Source: Citrobacter farmeri
GTDB taxonomy: Bacteria > Pseudomonadota > Gammaproteobacteria > Enterobacterales > Enterobacteriaceae
NCBI RefSeq assembly: GCF_019048065.1
Contig: NZ_CP077291.1
Coordinates: forward strand, 1,488,001 to 1,552,000
DNA: 64,000 nucleotides
Reading direction: 5' to 3'
Below the pieces are notes generated by a model, which was given only the letters and a program-made list of their open reading frames with translations, was not told the DNA's origin and did not search any database. Both the position numbers and the translations under genes were made by a program. This document shows positions 31,614 through 39,893 of this stretch, one piece after another (position 1 is the stretch's first letter; each line of letters opens with the position of its first letter).

Positions 31614-31622
31614 TGTTATAAT
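31614..31622 (+). promoter_or_regulatory. Extended -10 promoter of gyrA
   Basis: TGT directly followed by TATAAT (31617-31622), an extended -10 element, 45 bases before the gyrA ATG. The -35 is weak (TTTACC near 31592 is 19 bases away), as in supercoiling-relaxation-induced gyr promoters. Confidence 0.65.
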
Positions 31623-31666
31623 TTGCGACCTTTGAATCCGGGATACAGTAGAGGGATAGCGGTTAG

Positions 31667-34303
31667 ATGAGCGACCTTGCGAGAGAAATTACACCGGTCA
31701 ACATTGAGGAAGAGCTGAAGAACTCTTATCTGGATTATGCGATGTCGGTCATTGTTGGCCGTGCGCTGCCAGATGTCCGAGATGGCCTGAAGCCGGTACA
31801 CCGTCGCGTACTTTACGCCATGAACGTATTGGGCAATGACTGGAACAAAGCCTATAAGAAATCAGCCCGTGTCGTTGGCGACGTCATCGGTAAATACCAC
31901 CCGCACGGCGACTCTGCGGTATATGACACCATTGTTCGTATGGCTCAGCCGTTCTCGCTGCGATATATGCTGGTGGATGGCCAGGGGAACTTCGGTTCCA
32001 TCGATGGTGACTCTGCGGCGGCGATGCGTTATACGGAAATCCGTCTGGCGAAGATTGCCCATGAGTTGATGGCCGATCTGGAAAAAGAGACGGTTGATTT
32101 TGTCGACAACTATGACGGCACGGAAAAAATCCCTGACGTTATGCCGACCAAAATCCCTAACCTGTTAGTGAACGGCTCCTCCGGTATCGCGGTTGGGATG
32201 GCGACTAACATTCCGCCGCACAACCTGACGGAAGTGGTCAACGGTTGTCTGGCGTATATCGACGATGAAGACATCAGCATTGAAGGGCTGATGGAATACA
32301 TCCCGGGTCCGGATTTCCCGACGGCGGCGATCATCAATGGTCGTCGCGGTATTGAAGAAGCCTATCGTACCGGTCGCGGTAAAGTGTACATTCGCGCCCG
32401 CGCGGAAGTAGAAGTTGACGCGAAAACCGGTCGTGAAACCATTATCGTGCATGAAATCCCGTATCAGGTGAACAAAGCGCGTCTGATCGAGAAAATCGCG
32501 GAACTGGTTAAAGACAAACGCGTTGAAGGCATCAGCGCGCTGCGTGATGAGTCTGACAAAGACGGCATGCGCATCGTGATTGAAGTTAAACGCGACGCGG
32601 TCGGGGAAGTGGTACTGAACAACCTCTACTCCCAGACTCAACTGCAGGTCTCTTTCGGTATCAACATGGTGGCATTGCACCATGGTCAGCCGAAAATCAT
32701 GAACCTGAAAGACATCATTTCAGCGTTTGTGCGCCACCGTCGTGAAGTGGTGACCCGCCGTACCATTTTCGAACTGCGTAAAGCTCGCGATCGTGCGCAT
32801 ATCCTTGAGGCGCTGGCAATTGCGCTGGCGAATATCGATCCGATCATTGAACTGATCCGTCGTGCGCCGACCCCGGCAGAAGCGAAAGCGGGGCTGATTG
32901 CGCGTCCATGGGATCTGGGCAACGTGGCGGCGATGCTGGAACGTGCCGGTGACGATGCCGCGCGTCCGGAGTGGCTGGAGCCTGAATTCGGTGTGCGTGA
33001 TGGTCAGTACTACCTGACGGAACAGCAGGCCCAGGCGATTCTGGATCTGCGTTTGCAGAAACTGACCGGCCTTGAGCACGAAAAACTGCTCGACGAATAC
33101 AAAGAGTTGCTGGAACAGATCGCGGAACTGCTGCACATTCTGGGCAGCGCCGATCGCTTGATGGAAGTCATTCGCGAAGAGCTGGAACTGATCCGCGATC
33201 AGTTTGGCGATGAGCGCCGTACCGAAATCACCGCCAACAGCGCCGATATCAATATCGAAGATCTGATCAACCAGGAAGATGTGGTTGTCACCCTGTCTCA
33301 CCAGGGCTACGTGAAGTATCAGCCGCTGACCGACTACGAAGCACAACGCCGTGGTGGGAAAGGCAAGTCGGCTGCACGTATTAAAGAAGAAGACTTTATT
33401 GACCGCCTGCTGGTGGCCAACACCCATGACACGATCCTCTGCTTCTCCAGCCGTGGTCGTCTGTACTGGATGAAGGTCTATCAGTTGCCAGAAGCGAGCC
33501 GTGGCGCGCGTGGTCGTCCGATCGTCAACCTGCTGCCGCTGGAAGCCGATGAGCGTATTACCGCCATCCTGCCGGTTCGCGAGTACGAAGAGGGCGTGAA
33601 CGTCTTTATGGCGACCGCCAGCGGTACGGTGAAGAAAACGGCGCTGACCGAGTTCAGCCGTCCGCGTTCTGCCGGTATCATCGCGGTAAACCTGAACGAC
33701 GGCGACGAACTGATTGGTGTGGATCTGACCGCAGGTAAAGACGAAGTCATGCTGTTCTCGGCTGCCGGTAAAGTGGTGCGCTTCAAAGAGGACGCCGTCC
33801 GTGCGATGGGTCGTACTGCGACCGGCGTACGTGGTATCAAGCTGGCGGGCGAAGACAAAGTCGTCTCCCTGATTATTCCGCGCGGCGAAGGCGCGATCCT
33901 GACCGTGACGCAAAACGGTTACGGTAAGCGTACAGCGGCGGAAGAGTATCCGACCAAGTCTCGTGCGACGCAGGGCGTTATCTCTATCAAAGTGACCGAG
34001 CGTAACGGCTCCGTTGTTGGCGCAGTGCAGGTCGATGACTGTGACCAGATCATGATGATCACCGATGCAGGTACGTTGGTACGTACACGCGTGTCGGAAA
34101 TCAGCGTGGTAGGGCGTAACACTCAGGGCGTGATCCTCATCCGTACCGCGGAAGATGAAAACGTGGTGGGTCTGCAACGTGTGGCTGAACCGGTGGATGA
34201 CGAAGACCTCGACGCCATCGACGGTAGTGCGGCGGAAGGGGATGATGATATCGCTCCAGAAGCGGAAACCGACGACGATGTTGCTGATGACGCTGACGAG
34301 TAA
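31667..34303 (+). CDS. gyrA: DNA gyrase subunit A GyrA
   Basis: GyrA is the breakage-rejoining subunit of gyrase, introducing negative supercoils. The 878-residue product has the catalytic Tyr122 (AMRYTE), the GyrA winged-helix and tower, then six C-terminal beta-pinwheel blades with the GyrA box [10 protein letters not shown], and a strongly acidic tail (last 40 residues). In the quinolone-resistance region Ser83 and Asp87 ([10 protein letters not shown]) are both the susceptible E. coli residues. Single gene, with its own terminator. Confidence 0.99.
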   Translation: MSDLAREITPVNIEEELKNSYLDYAMSVIVGRALPDVRDGLKPVHRRVLYAMNVLGNDWNKAYKKSARVVGDVIGKYHPHGDSAVYDTIVRMAQPFSLRYMLVDGQGNFGSIDGDSAAAMRYTEIRLAKIAHELMADLEKETVDFVDNYDGTEKIPDVMPTKIPNLLVNGSSGIAVGMATNIPPHNLTEVVNGCLAYIDDEDISIEGLMEYIPGPDFPTAAIINGRRGIEEAYRTGRGKVYIRARAEVEVDAKTGRETIIVHEIPYQVNKARLIEKIAELVKDKRVEGISALRDESDKDGMRIVIEVKRDAVGEVVLNNLYSQTQLQVSFGINMVALHHGQPKIMNLKDIISAFVRHRREVVTRRTIFELRKARDRAHILEALAIALANIDPIIELIRRAPTPAEAKAGLIARPWDLGNVAAMLERAGDDAARPEWLEPEFGVRDGQYYLTEQQAQAILDLRLQKLTGLEHEKLLDEYKELLEQIAELLHILGSADRLMEVIREELELIRDQFGDERRTEITANSADINIEDLINQEDVVVTLSHQGYVKYQPLTDYEAQRRGGKGKSAARIKEEDFIDRLLVANTHDTILCFSSRGRLYWMKVYQLPEASRGARGRPIVNLLPLEADERITAILPVREYEEGVNVFMATASGTVKKTALTEFSRPRSAGIIAVNLNDGDELIGVDLTAGKDEVMLFSAAGKVVRFKEDAVRAMGRTATGVRGIKLAGEDKVVSLIIPRGEGAILTVTQNGYGKRTAAEEYPTKSRATQGVISIKVTERNGSVVGAVQVDDCDQIMMITDAGTLVRTRVSEISVVGRNTQGVILIRTAEDENVVGLQRVAEPVDDEDLDAIDGSAAEGDDDIAPEAETDDDVADDADE

Positions 34304-34329
34304 TCAGCGGCTTTAAATACTGCACAAAA

Positions 34330-34352
34330 GGGAGGCGCTGCCTCCCTTTTTT
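34330..34352 (+). terminator. Rho-independent terminator of gyrA
   Basis: Perfect 7-base stem GGGAGGC / GCCTCCC with a 3-base loop, then six T. Confidence 0.92.
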
Positions 34353-34660
34353 ACGTTCTGAATATCGACCTTTCCCTTCATTAAACGTTCTGTCGTGGAA
34401 CCCCCTATTTCTCGTATAAGAATACATAAATTAATGAATAATTATAACTCTGTGAAGGTGCTCACTGTTTGTGCAGCCATTTACCGTTAACTTTCTCCTG
34501 ACCGAACAGAGATATTTACGATCCCTTACTGGCAGGAGAACTGAAAAATTATTTAGTAAAAACATCTGAAGTTTTTTAAGACAAAAGCGTTGGCTGCCTT
34601 CATCTGTTAGTTCACTTCTGACGGATGAATATACTTATACCTACACGTTGGGAGTTAACT
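34353..34660 (+). promoter_or_regulatory. Control region of the PTS cluster with CRP site
   Basis: About 300 AT-rich bases upstream of the PTS genes. TGTGA-AGGTGC-TCACT at 34451-34466 matches the CRP consensus at 9 of 10 half-site bases, about 195 bases before the first gene. A small inverted repeat, AAAAAC / GTTTTT (34558-34577), could be a regulator site. A CRP site fits catabolite control of a sugar PTS operon. Start of transcription not located. Confidence 0.55.
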
Positions 34661-35182
34661 ATGATAGTTGAAATAGCAGAGGGTTTTATCCATCTTTTCC
34701 AGAGCGCAGGTAAGATATTTTCCGGGATGATCGTCAGTACCATTCCTATGCTAATAACCTTAATTTTGACCGTTAATTTCATTATGAAGTTAATTGGTCA
34801 ACAGCGGATGGAAAAAGTCGCCACGTTGATGGGTAAATCAAAAATATTAACTTATGGAATTTTGCCCAGCTTTGCCTGGTTCTTCCTCAGCAGCCCTGGG
34901 GCGTTGACGATGGGTAAATTTTTACCAGAACGCTGTAAACCCGCTTATCAGGATGCGCTGGGCAGTACCGTGCATCCGCTAACGTCTCTGTTCCCACATA
35001 TTGTGCCATCAGAGCTCTTTATCTGGCTGGGGGTGGCCGCGGGTCTCACCCGACTCGACCTGCCCGTCGCCGATCTGGCATTGCGCTATATCGCCGCAGG
35101 TATTCTACTCGGTTTTATCCGTGGTTTTCTTACGGAGTATATCTTCACCCGACTGGAGAAACGCGAACTTAATCAGGAATAA
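34661..35182 (+). CDS. PTS glucitol/sorbitol-family IIC component (SrlA-like)
   Basis: A membrane component of a phosphoenolpyruvate:sugar phosphotransferase system of the Gut (glucitol) family. The 173-residue protein aligns by eye along its length with E. coli SrlA (about 187): FIHLFQSAGKIFSGMI at the N-terminus, three or four membrane helices, and the conserved LFPHIVPSELFIWLGVAAGL segment. It lacks the SrlA C-terminal tail. The start at 34661 has a GGGAGTTAACT ribosome site; 12 more codons upstream are possible but unlikely. First gene of a IIC-IIA-IIB-dehydrogenase operon. Substrate unknown; divergence from SrlA suggests it is not the main sorbitol system. Confidence 0.85.
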   Translation: MIVEIAEGFIHLFQSAGKIFSGMIVSTIPMLITLILTVNFIMKLIGQQRMEKVATLMGKSKILTYGILPSFAWFFLSSPGALTMGKFLPERCKPAYQDALGSTVHPLTSLFPHIVPSELFIWLGVAAGLTRLDLPVADLALRYIAAGILLGFIRGFLTEYIFTRLEKRELNQE

Positions 35183-35191
35183 GGGAAAACA

Positions 35192-35590
35192 ATGAAAGTA
35201 CTATTTTCGGCTGACGTCGTAAGGGCTGGAAGAAAAGTGGAAGAGGGGCTGCTTAATGGCATGTTGATCACTTTTAATGACCGCGCTCCGGAAGATTATC
35301 TCGATTATGTCCTGGTTATAAAGAATATTGTTTGTGATGTTACCCCATTACAAAAAGCAGTGGACTATGTCTTACAGATGAATAATCAGACCTGGAATAT
35401 AACCTGCTGGGGAGAGGCCGCATGGCAAAATTTATGCGAATTAGGTCATGTGACGGTGGTATTTGATGGAGCTGAAAAACCAATAGCCTATGGTTCATTA
35501 CACGTAAACAGTCATTGTTCTCCATCCGTAAATGAATTGATTGGCCCATTGAAAATAATGAGGAAAACCAATGAAAACTGTACTGATTAA
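35192..35590 (+). CDS. PTS glucitol-family IIA-like protein lacking the usual phosphohistidine
   Basis: The 132-residue product resembles the SrlB family in MLITFNDRAPED (about 24-35) and CELGHVTVVFDGAEKP (about 82-97). E. coli SrlB carries its phosphoryl-accepting histidine just after the first block, in IHCHGEL; the matching stretch here reads VIKNIVCDV and contains no histidine. The first histidine in the protein is near residue 86, in the LGHVT block. So it may not accept phosphate from HPr in the usual way. It begins 9 bases after IIC and overlaps the IIB gene by 20 bases. Base composition is visibly AT-rich against neighbours. Confidence 0.78.
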   Translation: MKVLFSADVVRAGRKVEEGLLNGMLITFNDRAPEDYLDYVLVIKNIVCDVTPLQKAVDYVLQMNNQTWNITCWGEAAWQNLCELGHVTVVFDGAEKPIAYGSLHVNSHCSPSVNELIGPLKIMRKTNENCTD

Positions 35591-36587
35591 AAAAGGTCAT
35601 TCAGGGATTGGCGACGATATGTATTTATATCGAGATACCCGCATGGTGATCCTGTCGCTAACCGGAAAAACCATTGACCCGGTCGCGAAGAAGCTGGGCG
35701 AAATGCTGGAGATGACCGTGGTTAACGGCTTTGATGCCATGCCGGATGATAAAAAAATCCTCTGCGTGGTCATCAACTGTGGCGGTTCACTGCGTTGTGG
35801 TATCTATCCACAGAAAAGAATAAAGACGATCAATGTGTTACCAACCGGGGCAATGGGGCCGCTGGCAAAATATATCACCGAAGATATCTATATATCGGAT
35901 GTCAGCCTTGAGTCGCTTTCGTTGATTGAGACCATTAATCAACCGAACAACAGGGATGAAAACGTTGAGCTCGTCGAGCCGCTCCCCGCGGGCGATGCTT
36001 CCGCTGTTGCCCGTGATTACGTGGAGGCAAAACCGCGTGGTTCAGCGACCAACACCGCACTGGAATTGATGACGCGTTTCGCGACGGGGATCGGTAACTT
36101 TGTTAGCCTCCTCTACTCCTCGGCGCGCGAATCCGTTGAGCTGTGTATTAAGAACGTTATCCCCTTTATGGCCTTTATCTCGGTTCTGATCGCCCTGGTA
36201 CAGGAGACAGCGATTGGTCAGTGGACCGGGAATGCGCTATCACCACTCGCCGGCTCGCTAACCGGCCTGTTCGTGATTGCGATTATCTGCGGTCTGCCCT
36301 TTATCTCTCCCATTCTGGCTCCCGGCGCGGCGATTGCGCAGGTCGTTGGCGTGCTGGTGGGAACGCTAATCGGTAGCGGTGTGGTTTCGCCTCTGATGGC
36401 GCTGCCGGCACTGTTTGCGATTAACGTCCAGGTGGGGGCCGATTTTATTCCCGTTGGACTCTCCATGCAGGAGGCGAAAGAGAAGACTATTCGTCTTGGT
36501 GTTCCCTCTTTCTTGTTATCACGGATGATTACCGCGCCTCTGGCGGTTGCCATCGGTTATCTGTTTTCGTTTGGCTTGTTTAACTGA
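35571..36587 (+). CDS. PTS glucitol/sorbitol-family IIB component (SrlE-like)
   Basis: The 338-residue protein matches SrlE: an N-terminal IIB domain with the phosphocysteine motif VVINCGGSLRCGIYPQKRI (about 67-85) and a C-terminal membrane domain (helices from about residue 205), with LPFISPILAPGAAIAQVVGV and PALFAINVQVGADFIPVGLS, both typical of the family. A linker of about 35 residues with acidic stretches joins the two. The active-site cysteine is intact, unlike the histidine of the IIA partner. Its start lies inside the IIA gene, implying coupling. Confidence 0.87.
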   Translation: MKTVLIKKGHSGIGDDMYLYRDTRMVILSLTGKTIDPVAKKLGEMLEMTVVNGFDAMPDDKKILCVVINCGGSLRCGIYPQKRIKTINVLPTGAMGPLAKYITEDIYISDVSLESLSLIETINQPNNRDENVELVEPLPAGDASAVARDYVEAKPRGSATNTALELMTRFATGIGNFVSLLYSSARESVELCIKNVIPFMAFISVLIALVQETAIGQWTGNALSPLAGSLTGLFVIAIICGLPFISPILAPGAAIAQVVGVLVGTLIGSGVVSPLMALPALFAINVQVGADFIPVGLSMQEAKEKTIRLGVPSFLLSRMITAPLAVAIGYLFSFGLFN

Positions 36588-36597
36588 GGAGTGTGTA

Positions 36598-37614
36598 ATG
36601 AACAAAATCAATGCCGCGGTGGTTGGGGCCGGTATTTATGGCAAACACCATATCAACGCGTATCACTATAATCCGTGGGTGAACCTGGTCGGATTTTGCG
36701 AGATCAATCCGGATATCCGCGCCAGAGTTGCGCAGGAGTTCCAGGTTCCAGGTTATGCCACGCTGGCAGAGTTGTTTTCCGCGACGGAGGTTGATCTGGT
36801 GTCAATCGCTACTCCGGATCCGTTTCACTTTGATGCCACGATTGAGGCCATCAAAGCGGGCAAACATGTGTTGATTGAAAAACCGATGGCGACAACGTCA
36901 GCGGAATGCCGGGAAATCATCCGTTATGCGCAGCAGCAGGGGGTGAAGATCGGCGTCGATTACCACAAGCGTTGGGACGGGATGGCGCAGCATATTCATC
37001 ATGAACTATTGAAACCCGAAACAGGCCAGGTCCTGCGTGGCTACATGAGCATGGACGATATTATCGATGTGCCAAAAAACTGGCTGTCATGGGCGAATGA
37101 GAGCTCTCCCGTTCATTTCCTTGGCACACATTGTTTTGATTTAATTCGATATTATATGAACGGCGCTAATGCAGTGAGCGTTTATGCAATAGGACAGAAG
37201 AAGAAACTTGTTGCGGAAGGCATTGATTCCTGGGACACCATTCAGTCTTTCGTTACGTTTGATAATGGCGCGCAATGGACGGTTGAAGTCGGGTGGTGTT
37301 TACCTGCTTCCTTTCCTAAGGCAAATGATGGTCGTAGTTTTGTTATCACCGAGAATAACTATTACCGTGCCGATGCGCAGTTGCGTGGCTATGAAATGTT
37401 CACCCCACAGCGTAGTGCAACGCCAAATTACAATTTTATTAATTACGTTAATAATAAAGCCAGCGGCTACGGGATTCAGCCAATACATGATTTTGTTGAG
37501 CACATATTATTTGATACCCCTTATCTGGCAACCGCAGATGATGGGTTGCAGGCGACATTAATTTGCGAGGCCGTACATCACTCGTTATCGACAGGAAGTA
37601 TTGTGCAGTTATAA
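36598..37614 (+). CDS. Gfo/Idh/MocA-family NAD(P)-dependent oxidoreductase
   Basis: A 338-residue sugar or polyol dehydrogenase of the glucose-fructose oxidoreductase family. Visible: the Rossmann loop VVGAGIYGKHH (about 8-18), the EKPMATT motif (about 95-101) whose Lys is catalytic in the family, and HFLGTHCFDLIRYY (about 178-191) with the His-x3-Asp pair. It lies 10 bases after the PTS IIB stop, the place taken in the srl operon by the unrelated SDR enzyme SrlD. It likely oxidises the phosphorylated product of the PTS; the actual substrate is not predictable here. Confidence 0.85.
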   Translation: MNKINAAVVGAGIYGKHHINAYHYNPWVNLVGFCEINPDIRARVAQEFQVPGYATLAELFSATEVDLVSIATPDPFHFDATIEAIKAGKHVLIEKPMATTSAECREIIRYAQQQGVKIGVDYHKRWDGMAQHIHHELLKPETGQVLRGYMSMDDIIDVPKNWLSWANESSPVHFLGTHCFDLIRYYMNGANAVSVYAIGQKKKLVAEGIDSWDTIQSFVTFDNGAQWTVEVGWCLPASFPKANDGRSFVITENNYYRADAQLRGYEMFTPQRSATPNYNFINYVNNKASGYGIQPIHDFVEHILFDTPYLATADDGLQATLICEAVHHSLSTGSIVQL

Positions 37615-37709
37615 TTAATCTGCTGTTTACGCCTTATAAACAATCTTTTCTGGCTTTAATTTCTCTGATTAAGGCAGGGTTCTTTATTCCTCCACAACCC
37701 GGTCGATGA

Positions 37710-38465
37710 TCATCGTTTATGAGGCGTTTTTTCATTACTCATATTTAGATAGCAATATTGCAGAGCATGGAAAAAAAGCGTGTGTAATGACATTTTCAGC
37801 GCGGCGAAACTAAGGGGGCTGATGCTGGACTGAGGTGTATATAAGGTCACATCGGCCAGTGCCGCACCGCTCTGATGACAGGCAACGGCCAGTGAGGCTG
37901 CCTCGTGTTCACGAATCAGGGTAATCAATTGATTATCCGGCTCCTCTTTGAGTCCTGGCAGTAGAATCACAGAATCACAATCCGTCAGGGTGTTTGTCAG
38001 CAGTGAATGGGCATTCTGGTACTCCACGGGAATACAGACTTTACCAATATCGTTATAGTCCTGAATGATATTGCTAAGCAACGAGCTCAGTTCACGCGGA
38101 TGACAGAAATAGAGATTGCGACTGGAGTTAATAATTTCAAAGAAGGTATTGAGTGCTGCAGGGTTATTATTATTAATAAACTCGCTGAGGATAACATTGT
38201 TCTTCGTTGCCTGGGCCGGAAGGAGTGCCTCAGGTTCACTGCGCAGACACTTAATTAAATCATATTTAAATGAAGTAAAACCCGTATAACCGAGGGATTG
38301 AGCGAAACGAACGATGGAAGGTTGGCTGGTTTGCGTCTTTTTTGAAATTGCCGTCGACGTCAGTTTTTCCGCGCCAGATAATGTAGCCAGAATGTAACGG
38401 CTAATTGTTTGTTCCGCGTGTGTCCCTGTTTTTACCAGTAACTGAAGTTGTTCGATAATGTTCAT
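37710..38465 (-). CDS. MurR/RpiR-family transcriptional regulator
   Basis: A 251-residue regulator with an N-terminal RpiR helix-turn-helix (about 1-75: SGAEKLTSTAISKKTQTSQPS, split here as SGAEKLTSTA and ISKKTQTSQPS, then IVRFAQSLGYTGFTSFKYDL) and a C-terminal region in the position of the SIS sugar-phosphate domain. The SIS domain is degenerate: where most members have GxGxS, this one reads YFCHPRELSS (about 118-127). It is convergent with the PTS cluster and is the probable local regulator. AT-rich like the IIA gene. Confidence 0.85.
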   Translation of the reverse strand: MNIIEQLQLLVKTGTHAEQTISRYILATLSGAEKLTSTAISKKTQTSQPSIVRFAQSLGYTGFTSFKYDLIKCLRSEPEALLPAQATKNNVILSEFINNNNPAALNTFFEIINSSRNLYFCHPRELSSLLSNIIQDYNDIGKVCIPVEYQNAHSLLTNTLTDCDSVILLPGLKEEPDNQLITLIREHEAASLAVACHQSGAALADVTLYTPQSSISPLSFAALKMSLHTLFFHALQYCYLNMSNEKTPHKR

Positions 38466-38508
38466 TAAGGTCCCTCGGTTTTGTTTATTATGACAGATAC
38501 ACTTTATC

Positions 38509-38647
38509 CTTCAAGTTGCCTCTTTGTTGGCGGCGGAGTTATTCGGCTCGTCCATGAGCCTTGCCCTTACGGGCCGTCGCTTTGCGACGTTCAAATTCGT
38601 TCCCGACGAATTTATCACTCCCTTGCCGCCTTGATGTATCCTGAATG
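38509..38647. repeat. Multi-hairpin intergenic repeat downstream of atoB
   Basis: At least four tandem stems: GGCTC/GAGCC (38545-38560), GCCC/GGGC (38563-38574), CGTCGC/GCGACG (38575-38589) and AAATTCGT/ACGAATTT (38593-38613). An outer pair, GGCGGC (38529-38534) and GCCGCC (38625-38630), encloses them. Edges (CTTCAAGTTGC, CTTGCCGCCTTGATG) resemble interspersed repeats I have seen in enterobacterial genomes. The arrangement suggests one large cruciform or an mRNA end-structure for atoB. I cannot confirm copy number. Confidence 0.6.
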
Positions 38648-38678
38648 ATGCTGTGTATAACCAAAGGGACCGCAGGGG

Positions 38679-39863
38679 TTAATTCATCCTTTCCACAATC
38701 ATCGCAATACCCTGACCGCCGCCGATGCACAGCGTTGCCAGTCCCAGCGTTTTATCCCTGGCAGAAAGCGCATGCAGCAATGTCACCAGAATTCGCGCGC
38801 CGCTGGCTCCGATCGGATGACCAAGCGCAATCGCCCCCCCGTTAACGTTCACCTTCTCTGGGTCGAAGCCCAGCGTCTTGCCGACGGCTAGGAACTGCGC
38901 GGCAAACGCCTCATTGGCTTCAATCAGATCGATATCTGAAAGCTGCAATCCGCAGTATTGTAGCGCTTTCTGCGTAGCAGGCACCGGCCCCATCCCCATC
39001 AGTGCCGGCGCGACGCCGCCGCTGGCGTACCCTTTAATACGTGCCAGCGGTTTCAGTCCTGCCGCCAGTGCGGCCGATTCTTCCATGACCACCAACGCTG
39101 CCGCGCCATCGTTGATCCCTGAGGCATTACCGGCAGTGACAGTACCGGCTTTATCAAATGCCGGACGCAGTGCGGCAAGGCCTTCCGCTGTTGAATCGGC
39201 TTTAGGAAATTCATCGCGTTCAAAAACGATAGTTTTCTTACGTGACGTAACGTTGACCGGCACAATTTCAGCCTGAAATGCACCGGAATTGATGGCTGCC
39301 ACCGCTTTTTGCTGAGAGAGCAGCGCGAGTTCGTCCTGCATTTCACGGCTGATACCGTATTCGCGGGCGACGTTTTCGGCGGTGATCCCCATGTGATAGC
39401 CGTGGGTGGCGCAGAGCAGGCCATCGCGCAGAATCACATCTGATAACTGGCCGTCGCCAAGGCGATAGCCCCAGCGGGCTTTCGCATCCAGCAGATACGG
39501 TGCCAGACTCATGTTTTCCATCCCGCCGGCGACCAATGCCTGTGCTTGTCCCGCCTGAATCGCCTGGGCCGCCAGCGCGACGCTTTTAAGCCCTGAACCG
39601 CAAACCTTGTTGACGGTAAAACCGCAGACCGTCTCGCTAAGTCCGCTTTTTAGCAACGCCTGGCGTGCCGGGTTTTGACCCAGACCGGCCTGCAGCACGT
39701 TGCCCATGATTACTTCATCCACGCGCTGCGGATCGAGTTGCGCGCGTTCCAGCGCGGCGTGAATCACGGTCGCGCCAAGATCGATGGCGCTGGTAGTTGC
39801 CAGCGCGCCGTTGAAGCTGCCGATGGCGGTACGTGCTGCGCTGACGATGACACAATTTTTCAT
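38679..39863 (-). CDS. atoB: Acetyl-CoA acetyltransferase AtoB
   Basis: AtoB is the thiolase that splits acetoacetyl-CoA into two acetyl-CoA. The 394-residue product matches E. coli length, with the acyl-accepting Cys88 ([10 protein letters not shown]), the [11 protein letters not shown] histidine motif and the C-terminal [11 protein letters not shown] cysteine. Final gene of atoDAEB, 30 bases after atoE. Confidence 0.98.
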   Translation of the reverse strand: MKNCVIVSAARTAIGSFNGALATTSAIDLGATVIHAALERAQLDPQRVDEVIMGNVLQAGLGQNPARQALLKSGLSETVCGFTVNKVCGSGLKSVALAAQAIQAGQAQALVAGGMENMSLAPYLLDAKARWGYRLGDGQLSDVILRDGLLCATHGYHMGITAENVAREYGISREMQDELALLSQQKAVAAINSGAFQAEIVPVNVTSRKKTIVFERDEFPKADSTAEGLAALRPAFDKAGTVTAGNASGINDGAAALVVMEESAALAAGLKPLARIKGYASGGVAPALMGMGPVPATQKALQYCGLQLSDIDLIEANEAFAAQFLAVGKTLGFDPEKVNVNGGAIALGHPIGASGARILVTLLHALSARDKTLGLATLCIGGGQGIAMIVERMN

Positions 39864-39893
39864 CTTCTGTTCCTTAAAAGTGAGTGGCTGCCG

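Noticed and set aside
32720-34177. Long open frame on the minus strand inside gyrA
   Set aside because: It is antisense to a fully conserved gyrA, His/Gln/Arg-rich in composition as expected from the reverse frame of GC-biased codons, and has no ribosome site or family resemblance.
34661-36587. Calling the PTS genes srlA/srlB/srlE
   Set aside because: Gene order, the missing IIA histidine and the non-SDR dehydrogenase differ from the sorbitol operon, so symbols would imply a substrate that is not supported.
38539-38730. Small minus-strand frame of 63 codons downstream of atoB
   Set aside because: It runs through the multi-hairpin repeat and into the atoB 3' end; basic low-complexity translation, no ribosome site.
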